The notes under the pieces are model-generated. The model was not told where the DNA came from and made no database searches. It saw only the letters and a list, made by a program, of their open reading frames with translations. Below are positions 36,005 to 43,011 of a stretch of 64,000 nt of DNA, in pieces (position 1 is the first letter of the stretch; every line of letters starts with the position of its first letter). The translations under genes and the position numbers were made by a program. Source of the DNA: Colimorpha_A sp900556615 (GTDB taxonomy: Bacteria; Bacillota; Clostridia; Oscillospirales; CAG-272); NCBI GenBank assembly GCA_963598415.1, contig CAVBUH010000058.1, positions 17,328 to 81,327 of the forward strand, in the 5' to 3' direction.

Positions 36005-38236
36005 TTACAGCGTCTCATGGAAGGTTCTGGATATGACTTCCTTTTGCTGTTCCCTTGAGAGCTTATGGAAATTAACGGCATATCCTGATACTCTTATGGT
36101 GAGATTCGGATATTTATCGGGATTTTCCATAGCGTCAATTAGGGCTTCGCGGTTCAGAACGTTTATGTTGATATGCTGAGCCATCTTACTGAAATAGCCG
36201 TCGATTATGCCGGAGAGATTTGCATATCTTGTTTCATCGTCATTTCCGAGCGCCTGCGGGATAATAGAGAAGGTATTGGAAATGCCGTCTTTACATATAT
36301 CGTAGGATATTTTTGCTACCGAGTTAAGTGACGCAAGAGCACCGTTTTTTTCTCGGTTATGCATGGGGTTCGCACCGGGAGCAAAGGGCTCTCCAGCTTT
36401 GCGGCCGTCGGGAGTAGAGCCTGTTTTCTTTCCGTATACGACATTTGACGTAATAGTGAGAATTGACAGAGTATGCTCAGCGTTTCTGTATGTGGGGATT
36501 TTTCTCAGCTCGGCAAGGAATTTTTCGACCTGCTCAACGGCAAGCATGTCCACTCTGTCATCGTCGTTTCCGTAGGTAGGAAAGCTTCCTTCTGTCATAA
36601 AATCAGTGATAAGCCCTGTGCTGTCGCGTATTACCTTTACTTTTGCGTATTTTATAGCCGAAAGAGAATCGGCAAGTACGGAAAGACCGGCCGCACCAAA
36701 CGCCATAAAACGGTGAACGTCAGTATCGTGAAGCGCCATTTGGGTTTTCTCATATGCGTACTTATCATGCATATAATGTATCATATTCATGGCGGTTACA
36801 TAGGTACGGGCAAGCCAGGGACGGTATCTGTCAAGAAGAGCGATAACTTTATCATACTCAAGATACTCTCCTGAATAGGGCTCTGAAGCCGGAGCAACCT
36901 GCTTCCCGCTTTTTTCATCGCGTCCGCCGTTCAGACTCATAAGAAGCAGCTTGGCAAGGTTTGCTCTTGCACCGAAAAACTGCATATCTTTTCCGATTCT
37001 CATAGCCGATACACAGCAGGCAATACCGTAATCGTCACCGAACTGAGGTCTCATGACGTCGTCGTTTTCATACTGAATGGCATCGGTGTCACAGGAAACT
37101 TTTGCTGCAAATCGCTTAAAGGCTGTCGGAAGCCGCGACGACCAGAGTACTGTAAGATTCGGCTCGGCAGACGGACCGAGATTATAAAGTGTGTTCAGAA
37201 AACGGAAAGAGGATTTTGTAACGAGGGTGCGCCCATCAATCCCCATTCCACCGATGGATTCGGTTATCCACATAGGATCTCCCGCAAAAAGCTCGTTGTA
37301 TTCAGGCGTTCTCAGGTGCCGCGCCATTCTGAGCTTGATAACAAAATCGTCAATGATTTCCTGGGCTTCGCTTTCGGTAATCGTACCGTTGTTCAGATCG
37401 CGGGTAAAATATATATCAAGAAAAGTGCTTGTACGACCAAGACTCATCGCCGCTCCGTTTTGTTCTTTTATAGCGGCAAGATAAGCGAAGTAGAGCCATT
37501 GAACGGCTTCTTTGGAATTGCAGGCGGGTTCGGAAATGTCATAACCATACATTTGCGCCATTTCTTTTGTTTTTGAAAGGAAAGCGATTTGTTGATAGAG
37601 TTCTTCCAGGAGCCGGATTTTGTCGGCATCGAGCAGTTCATTGGAGATTCGTTCTTTATCCGATTTTTTTTGCTCAATCAGGTAATTTATACCGTAAAGA
37701 GCGACTCTGCGATAGTCGCCGATGATTCTTCCTCTGCCATAAGCGTCGGGCAGTCCCGTGATGATTCCGCAGTGTCTTGCGGCGCGAATGTCATCATTAT
37801 AAACGCGAAAAACACCGTCGTTGTGTGTTGTTCTGTAAGTAAACTCTTTTTCTACTTCCTCCGAAAGCGTATAGCCATATGCTTCACAGGCTCTCCTTGT
37901 CATTTTTATTCCTCCAAAGGGATTTACTCCCCTTTTAAGAGGTTTGTCTGTTTGCAGTCCTACGATGATTTCATTATCTTTATCAAGATATCCGGGCTTA
38001 TAATTTGTTACCGATGTTACCGTGTGGGTATCGATTTCAAGTACGCCATTTCTTTCTTGTTCAAGCCTAAGCAGTAAATTTAATTTTTCCATCAGGGCAG
38101 CCGTTCTTTGAGTGGCGGGAGCAAGAAAACGCTCATCCCCTGAATAAGGAGTATAATTTGTCTGTATAAAATTCTGCAAATTTATCTCGTTTTGCCATGC
38201 GCCGGGGATAAAACCGTTCCACGCAGCAGTATTCAT
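36005..38236 (-). CDS. pflB: Formate C-acetyltransferase (pyruvate formate-lyase)
   Basis: A 743-residue glycyl radical enzyme that converts pyruvate and CoA to acetyl-CoA and formate. The catalytic cysteine pair lies in YGIACCVSAM at residues 407-408, and the radical glycine is Gly718 in RVSGYAVNF near the C-terminus, as in true PFL. The ATG at 38236 follows GAGGGAAC; further in-frame sequence upstream overlaps the promoter. pflA follows without a gap. It supplies acetyl-CoA for mixed-acid fermentation. Confidence 0.97.
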   Translation of the reverse strand: MNTAAWNGFIPGAWQNEINLQNFIQTNYTPYSGDERFLAPATQRTAALMEKLNLLLRLEQERNGVLEIDTHTVTSVTNYKPGYLDKDNEIIVGLQTDKPLKRGVNPFGGIKMTRRACEAYGYTLSEEVEKEFTYRTTHNDGVFRVYNDDIRAARHCGIITGLPDAYGRGRIIGDYRRVALYGINYLIEQKKSDKERISNELLDADKIRLLEELYQQIAFLSKTKEMAQMYGYDISEPACNSKEAVQWLYFAYLAAIKEQNGAAMSLGRTSTFLDIYFTRDLNNGTITESEAQEIIDDFVIKLRMARHLRTPEYNELFAGDPMWITESIGGMGIDGRTLVTKSSFRFLNTLYNLGPSAEPNLTVLWSSRLPTAFKRFAAKVSCDTDAIQYENDDVMRPQFGDDYGIACCVSAMRIGKDMQFFGARANLAKLLLMSLNGGRDEKSGKQVAPASEPYSGEYLEYDKVIALLDRYRPWLARTYVTAMNMIHYMHDKYAYEKTQMALHDTDVHRFMAFGAAGLSVLADSLSAIKYAKVKVIRDSTGLITDFMTEGSFPTYGNDDDRVDMLAVEQVEKFLAELRKIPTYRNAEHTLSILTITSNVVYGKKTGSTPDGRKAGEPFAPGANPMHNREKNGALASLNSVAKISYDICKDGISNTFSIIPQALGNDDETRYANLSGIIDGYFSKMAQHININVLNREALIDAMENPDKYPNLTIRVSGYAVNFHKLSREQQKEVISRTFHETL

Positions 38237-38285
38237 TTTCGTTCCCTCGCAATTCAAATATATTTCGTCATATACCGACATATAT

Positions 38286-38314
38286 ATTATAATATATTTT
38301 ACATGTAAGGTCAA
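38286..38314 (-). promoter_or_regulatory. Promoter for pflB-pflA
   Basis: Minus-strand TTGACC (38309-38314) and TATAAT (38286-38291), spacer 17 bp, about 50 bp before the pflB start. A TTGACA six bases further up is an alternative -35 but is too far from the -10. Confidence 0.8.
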
Positions 38315-38462
38315 TGTCAATTCATACTGTTTTCACGTAAAATGAAATAGAATATTAGGTTGATTATGACCTCAAAATAAAAATTACTGCGGAGGTGCAA
38401 AAGTATGCTTTCAGAATTAATTTTGAGCGGAGCTGTTCATTCTGTAAATCGAAGTTAAAGTT

Positions 38463-38642
38463 TTAAGGTAACACCGTATAATTCACTGCTTGCGCCTTGA
38501 CAGCATATCTGCTTGTCCATTTTCTGTTACACTTCACAAATTTTGTCGGCTGAGGGAACCGTTCTTGTTTCCTCAATTGGTATCGTTGATAAAAAATATG
38601 CCTGCGCATTTGTACCGTCAGAACCCAGCGGCATTGCCTTAA
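38463..38642. repeat. Family A dispersed repeat, copy 5 (mosaic termini)
   Basis: 180 bp. The interior is in reverse orientation (TTCACAAATTTTGTCGGC... TCCTCAATTGGTATCG) but the left end reads TTAAGGTAACACCGTATAAT like a forward copy, and the right end GAACCCAGCGGCATTGCC is also forward-like. Confidence 0.8.
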
Positions 38643-38768
38643 AATAAAAATGCAATAACAGAGTTCGGTCTGAACTCTGTATAAAAGGGCGGCAATTTCC
38701 GCTGCTTAAGCCGGAAAGAAAAAACAATCACGAATTTTCCTCGACGGATTAGTGAAAAATAAAAAGAT

Positions 38769-38804
38769 AAAAAATCTCCCCGAACTTAGTCCGGAGAGAT
38801 TTTT
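38769..38804 (-). terminator. Bidirectional-type hairpin near the lipoprotein gene
   Basis: Stem AAAAATCTC(C)CCG / CGG(A)GAGATTTTT with an 8-nt loop and T runs on both strands. It is probably the terminator of the minus-strand lipoprotein gene about 200 bp away. A second dyad, ACAGAGTTC / GAACTCTGT, lies at about 38658-38680. The other bases between 38643 and 39005 hold no recognisable gene. Confidence 0.6.
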
Positions 38805-39005
38805 GTCCTTACACTACAATTTAAATGCCGATTGATGTGAAAACGATTTAGGTGCCGCTTACTTACGAGTGAGTACACCTATCCCTTTGCGATGACAAGA
38901 AGGAAAAGTATCTGCTATCTTTCGGATTTTTTGCTTCATACGCGCAAACAAATCTATGTAAAAATTCAAGTAAGAATTCTGTTCTATTGTAATATTGCGG
39001 AATAA

Positions 39006-39632
39006 CTATATTATGCCTAAATTCAAATTGATAGGTGTCGCATTATACGATTTATCAGCCCAACCTTTATCCCTTTGGCCATTTTCGTCATATAATTCTG
39101 CTTCTTCAATCCACACAAATACAACCATTTCTTTTGTTTCATTTTCTTCAAATGAAATCTCTAAATTATCAAATATTTCGTTTTTAGACTTAAAGTGCAA
39201 AAGCGTATCGGGGTCATTATCTTTATGATATATGCCTTCTTTTTCATCGTAATATTTATAAACTTTAAGTTCGCTGTCAATCAAAATTGCAACTCTTACA
39301 TAGTCTATAACATACTTGTTCGGTTGAGTTAAATACATTGAGAGTGTGTAGTTATCTTCGGTGGTGCTGTTTAGATTGATTTTGTAAATTTTAGCGTTTG
39401 ATTGGGATTTTTCGCTACCGCTAAAATCAATATTTGCATAGTTCTCTGTAGGTTGCCTGTTAAAGTCAGAATCCTCAAAATTCTTTGAAGTTGTTTTTTC
39501 TTCTCCGTCTAATATACGGATACTTTTGTTAGAAGAAACTACATTTAACGATGTATTATAACTTTTATCACAACCAGCAAAACACAATAGTAGGAATATC
39601 ATACTTAAGATTAAAGCTAATAATTTTTTCAT
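39006..39632 (-). CDS. Hypothetical lipoprotein, 208 aa
   Basis: The N-terminus MKKLLALILSMIFLLLCFAGC is a lipoprotein signal with lipobox FAGC, Cys at residue 21, so the mature protein should be attached to the outer face of the membrane. The rest is polar with predicted beta strands (YTLSMYLTQPNKYVIDYVRVAILID and so on) and no known motif. Its AT-rich codon use differs from its neighbours, and it lies in an accessory stretch with repeats, a decayed gene and a tRNA, so transfer is plausible. Function unknown. Confidence 0.7.
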   Translation of the reverse strand: MKKLLALILSMIFLLLCFAGCDKSYNTSLNVVSSNKSIRILDGEEKTTSKNFEDSDFNRQPTENYANIDFSGSEKSQSNAKIYKINLNSTTEDNYTLSMYLTQPNKYVIDYVRVAILIDSELKVYKYYDEKEGIYHKDNDPDTLLHFKSKNEIFDNLEISFEENETKEMVVFVWIEEAELYDENGQRDKGWADKSYNATPINLNLGII

Positions 39633-39673
39633 AACAATTTACTCCTTCTTCCGTTTAATTTTGATATCTCAGC

Positions 39674-40025
39674 TTAATTCTGTTTGTTCTCCTTGGTGGT
39701 GTTGATGGCAGAGATAAGCATTTTTTTATCTTGAGGCAATCTGCAAGCAACGATTTTCCCATATCCTTGGTAATATAATCGGACATTTGAAGTAGCTTCA
39801 TTCAATACTCCGTTTCGGAGGTTACTTTGAGGGCGATATGCAGTTTCGCAATAAAGTCCGCTTTGTCCGTAATTTGCCTCGTTGATATTGGATTCAATCA
39901 AGTACCACTACGAACAAATTTGCTTTGAAATAATCGTTTCCTTCTTGGTTCTAATCAAATATTGATGAAGTTTTACAATGCGTGATGAGAAAATAATGAA
40001 TTTATCAATCAAAGCATTTTTTCAT
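39674..40025 (-). pseudogene. Decayed four-helix-bundle (S23/23S rRNA intervening-sequence type) protein gene
   Basis: On the minus strand a strong promoter (40054-40082) and a GGAGG site precede an ATG at 40025, but that frame stops after six codons. Reading across frames restores a typical four-helix-bundle protein of about 117 residues. The pieces are ALIDKFIIFSSRIVKL and KKETIISKQI, then RSGT, then SIESNINEANYGQS, then KADFIAKLHIALK and ETEY, then MKLLQMSDYITKDMGKSLL and KKMLISAINTT. At least four lesions are needed (one extra A in a run, two other frameshifts and a TGG-to-TGA change), so it is inactive. Intact members share the helical fold of Avd proteins. Confidence 0.75.
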
Positions 40026-40053
40026 ATTGCACCTCCGACTTTATGTTACCTTC

Positions 40054-40082
40054 ATTATAGCATGCAAAAGTATGGGTGTCAA
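40054..40082 (-). promoter_or_regulatory. Promoter of the decayed four-helix-bundle gene
   Basis: Minus-strand TTGACA (40077-40082) and TATAAT (40054-40059), spacer 17 bp: intact although the gene is not. Confidence 0.8.
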
Positions 40083-40085
40083 TCA

Positions 40086-40189
40086 ATTATTCATTATTCA
40101 TCAGCGAGCTTGCGAGCGACTTCATATTTGACGAAGTCAAATGCTTTATTATTCATTCGAAAAGGCCATCTTAATGAATAATGAATAAA
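40086..40189. repeat. Inverted-repeat element with ATTATTCATTATTCAT ends
   Basis: About 104 bp bounded by ATTATTCATTATTCAT (40086-40101) and ATGAATAATGAATAA (40174-40188) in opposite orientation. It holds internal hairpins (AGCGAGCTTGCGAGCG-like, and GACTTC...GAAGTC at about 40119-40138). It adjoins the promoter of the decayed gene on one side and the tRNA terminator on the other. Confidence 0.75.
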
Positions 40190-40195
40190 TACAAA

Positions 40196-40224
40196 CGAAA
40201 AGCCACCAACTTGCGTTGATGGCT
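40196..40224 (-). terminator. Terminator of tRNA-Gln
   Basis: Minus-strand stem AGCCATCAAC / GTTGGTGGCT with a 4-nt loop followed by TTTTCGTTT, beginning 8 bp after the tRNA. Confidence 0.8.
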
Positions 40225-40231
40225 CTTCGTT

Positions 40232-40308
40232 TGGCTGGGATGGCGCGACTCGAACGCGCGACTGCAAGAGTCAAAGTCTTGTGCCTTAACCGACTTGGCG
40301 ACATCCCA
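40232..40308 (-). tRNA. tRNA-Gln (anticodon UUG), CCA encoded
   Basis: On the minus strand the acceptor arms TGGGATG and CATCCCA pair perfectly over 7 bp. The anticodon stem CAAGA/TCTTG encloses loop CTTTGAC, giving anticodon TTG (reads CAA). The T arm GCGCG TTCGAGT CGCGC is regular. A G discriminator and an encoded CCA end the gene at 40232. Confidence 0.95.
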
Positions 40309-40390
40309 AAAACTGATTAGCATTATATCATAAATTTTGTCTTATGTCAATATTTTTTGAAAAAGTAATGGCAAGTTAAGAAGTATTTTA

Positions 40391-40419
40391 TTGACATACG
40401 AAAATTATAATGCTAAAAT
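40391..40419 (+). promoter_or_regulatory. Promoter for the TIGR00266 gene
   Basis: TTGACA (40391-40396) and TAAAAT (40414-40419), spacer 17 bp. Confidence 0.8.
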
Positions 40420-40452
40420 TATAAAAAATGACTCGATTAAGGAGAAAAAACT

Positions 40453-41133
40453 ATGCACTACAAAATTGAGGGCACTCCGCTTCCGGTTGTTATATGTGAG
40501 CTTGAAGCGGGAGAACAAATGATAACCGAACGCGGAAGTATGAGCTGGATGAGTCCTAATATGAAAATGGAAACGACAAGTAACGGCGGAATCGGAAAAG
40601 CGTTTGGCCGTATGTTTTCTGGAGAGGCATTTTTTCAGAATCGCTATACGGCTGTCGGTGCTCCCGGTATGATTGCTTTTGCCTCTACTTTTCCCGGTTC
40701 AATCGTTGCCGTAGAAATAAATCCGGAAAGTCCGCTTGTGGTTCAGAAACGCTCATTTCTTGCTTCTACCCCGGGGGTTGAGCTTTCGGTTTTCTTTCAG
40801 AAAAAAGCAGGTGTCGGTTTTTTCGGAGGAGAAGGATTTATCATGCAGAAGCTTTCAGGAAGGGGAATCGCATTTCTGGAAATAGACGGTTATGCGGTTG
40901 AATATGATCTTGCTCCGGGAGCGAGGCTCGTTGTAGATACCGGTTATCTCGCCTCCATGGATGCGACCTGCTCGGTAGAGGTGCAGACCGTACCGGGGGT
41001 GAAAAATATGCTGTTTGGCGGCGAGGGAATTTTTAATACCGTAATAATCGGTCCAGGAAAAGTCAGACTTCAGACGATGCCTATAAATAGTGTTGCGGCC
41101 TCTATAGGTCCTTTTATCGCTTCCGGAAAATAA
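40453..41133 (+). CDS. TIGR00266 / AIM24 family protein
   Basis: A 226-residue beta-rich protein of the TIGR00266 (AIM24-like) family. It starts with LPVVICELEAGEQMITERGSMSWM and has Gly-rich strands (GGIGKAFGRMFSGEAFFQNRYTA), then KKAGVGFFGGEGFIMQKLSG and GARLVVDTGYLASMD, all typical of the family. The molecular function is unknown. AAGGAG lies 9 bases before the ATG. It is monocistronic, with its own promoter and a terminator. Confidence 0.92.
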   Translation: MHYKIEGTPLPVVICELEAGEQMITERGSMSWMSPNMKMETTSNGGIGKAFGRMFSGEAFFQNRYTAVGAPGMIAFASTFPGSIVAVEINPESPLVVQKRSFLASTPGVELSVFFQKKAGVGFFGGEGFIMQKLSGRGIAFLEIDGYAVEYDLAPGARLVVDTGYLASMDATCSVEVQTVPGVKNMLFGGEGIFNTVIIGPGKVRLQTMPINSVAASIGPFIASGK

Positions 41134-41163
41134 AATTACCGGTTTTTAGTGTATCGAAAAATT

Positions 41164-41206
41164 AAAAAAACAGACCGTCTTTTATTACGACGATCTGTTT
41201 TTTTTT
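41164..41206. terminator. Bidirectional terminator between convergent genes
   Basis: Stem AAACAGACCGTC / GACGATCTGTTT (one mismatch) with A and T runs on both sides, serving the TIGR00266 gene and the convergent LysM/GH18 gene. Confidence 0.85.
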
Positions 41207-41218
41207 GATAAGCAATTT

Positions 41219-42490
41219 TTATTTTATTCCGAAAATGGAATTAAGGACAAGATAAAGTTGTGGAAAATATCTCATGGTATTCCAAATTGATATTCCTGCA
41301 AGGTTATATTTATTTACTAATTCAAGTTTTTCTGCTATGCTTTGCGCATTTTCGAACCATACAACGTGTTCTGTTCCGTTGGCTGTATAGTAATAATAAG
41401 GTGCTTGGCTTTGTTCGTCGTATTCAATTTCAGATCCGACTTCTCGCGCTCTATCAACGGCAGTCTCGATGGATATTCCTTCCGCCTCTGTTTGCCCTGC
41501 CGCAAATGGCAGAGGCCAGTCATAGCCATAATTCGGAATTCCGAGAAGTATTTTATCGGGAGATATTTCGGTGATCGCATATCTGACAACATTTTCCACG
41601 CTTCTGACGGGTGCTACTGCTCCGGGAGGGCCGAATTTATAGCCCCATTCATACGTCATGAGGATTACATAGTCTGCGACTGCTCCGATAGCCCCGTAAT
41701 CATGTCCTTCGTACAGAAGACCGGGCTGATCAGCGCTTGTTTTGGGAGCAAGGGCTACAAATAGTTTATAGCCGTTGTTTTTCAGGGCGGCGGAGAGCTT
41801 TGTGAGAAAAATCACATATCTGTTTGCATCCTCACGGGGAACAAATTCAAAATCTACTTCTACACCGCTGTATCCTTTTTCATTCAGAACATTAAGAAGA
41901 TTATTGATTAAGATTTCCTGAGCATTGGCATCGTTGAACAGCCTGCTGGAGAGTTGGTTATTAAACCGTCCGTCTTCGCCGAGGGTGGATATGAGAAGCA
42001 AGGCTTCGACACCGTAACTTTGTGCTATCGAAATAATTCTTTCATCGTCAGCGGGAATTAATTCTCCTGTTTCCTTAAAGCCATATGTAAAAACAGTAAG
42101 ATATGTAAGGTATGGCAGTATGGTACGAAGCACCTGTTCGTCTATAAATGGATAAGCATATCCGTTGACAATGATATCGCGTGATTTTGCCCCTGAGTAC
42201 GAGATTATAATTGTCTGTCCAGGGTATAACATGGGATTGCCTTCAAGTCCGGGATTATCGGCAAGAAGCTGTTTTACGGTTGTATTATAGTTTTGCGCAA
42301 TGGAATAAAGGGAATCGCCTTGCTTTACGGTATAAGTTACGTCCGGAATCAATATCACAAGCTCCTGACCGGGAATAAGAGCTTGATTGGCGGAAATACC
42401 GTTGTCTGTCATAAGCATTTTTTCGGGAATGCCGTAGATACGGGACAGTGATGCGATAGTTTCGCCGGGGCTTACTCTGTGAATTATCAT
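41219..42490 (-). CDS. LysM and glycoside hydrolase family 18 protein (YaaH/SleL-like)
   Basis: A 423-residue protein. Two LysM repeats (about 2-46, IIHRVSPGETIASLSRIYG...; about 49-94, TYTVKQGDSLYSIAQNYN...) bind peptidoglycan. A GH18 barrel follows (about 105-423) with the catalytic motif GVEVDFEFVPRED, the form seen in the spore cortex-lytic enzymes YaaH/SleL, which act as N-acetylglucosaminidases. There is no signal peptide, as in spore proteins made inside the mother cell. The start at 42490 is chosen to begin with LysM; 30 more codons are open upstream. A spore role is inferred from family. Confidence 0.9.
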   Translation of the reverse strand: MIIHRVSPGETIASLSRIYGIPEKMLMTDNGISANQALIPGQELVILIPDVTYTVKQGDSLYSIAQNYNTTVKQLLADNPGLEGNPMLYPGQTIIISYSGAKSRDIIVNGYAYPFIDEQVLRTILPYLTYLTVFTYGFKETGELIPADDERIISIAQSYGVEALLLISTLGEDGRFNNQLSSRLFNDANAQEILINNLLNVLNEKGYSGVEVDFEFVPREDANRYVIFLTKLSAALKNNGYKLFVALAPKTSADQPGLLYEGHDYGAIGAVADYVILMTYEWGYKFGPPGAVAPVRSVENVVRYAITEISPDKILLGIPNYGYDWPLPFAAGQTEAEGISIETAVDRAREVGSEIEYDEQSQAPYYYYTANGTEHVVWFENAQSIAEKLELVNKYNLAGISIWNTMRYFPQLYLVLNSIFGIK

Positions 42491-42705
42491 ATCTATTTCA
42501 TACCTATATGCCGAAGCATATACCTTTCGAAAGTTTTCTTTATCATTATATGCTGAAAATATTATTTGTGAATCAATCAATAAAATGGGTAAATTGCATA
42601 TAGTCTGATTTTAAATTTTGTAAAAATAGACCGAATTGTGGTGAAAATGCACAAAAATAGCAGCAATATTTTTAATTCTGAGAATCATTTTTTTATTTAA
42701 CTCTA

Positions 42706-42734
42706 TTGCAATATTGTTTGATTTGTTGTATAAT
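42706..42734 (+). promoter_or_regulatory. Promoter for the EF-G-like gene
   Basis: TTGCAA (42706-42711) and TATAAT (42729-42734), spacer 17 bp. It would give an unusually long leader of about 270 nt. Confidence 0.8.
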
Positions 42735-42840
42735 TAATGAATGTTAGGATTTGAAATTATATGGATATTATACAATATTTGTCCGTAGTTTCACCTTACC
42801 TGTTAAAACGCCCGCCGAATTAAGCAATCCGTTTGTAAGA

Positions 42841-42981
42841 GTCGGCAAAAACGATAAGACGAGCAAAGTGATTTGCATGCCGAGGGAAGCAGTCCGAAAT
42901 CTGCGATTTTGGACTGTGGAGATAAGCGTGCGTAAAACTGCCGTAGCGTAATCGATTGTAGAACAGAATTTTACAATCGCC
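42841..42981 (+). other. Element R, copy 2: candidate leader RNA of the EF-G-like gene
   Basis: Lies between the promoter and the start codon. It aligns with 16917-17060 (minus strand): GACGAGCAAAGTGA, GCATGCCGAGGG, GAGATAAGCG. The internal hairpin is AGTCCGAAATC / GATTTTGGACT (42891-42901 with 42905-42915) and the terminal one CGATTGTAGAA / TTTTACAATCG (42953-42963 with 42969-42979). Stem bases differ from copy 1 but pairing is kept. Confidence 0.55.
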
Positions 42982-43011
42982 TAAATATATTAAGCCAAAG
43001 GAGAAAATCTT

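Noticed and set aside
38404..38457. 17-codon frame with a good ribosome site (GGAGG) before repeat A5
   Set aside because: Too short to support, with no similar copy or conserved partner in the window; it may be the remains of a gene start cut by the repeat.
39674..40310. Diversity-generating retroelement near the Avd-fold remnant
   Set aside because: No reverse transcriptase, template repeat or variable repeat is present.
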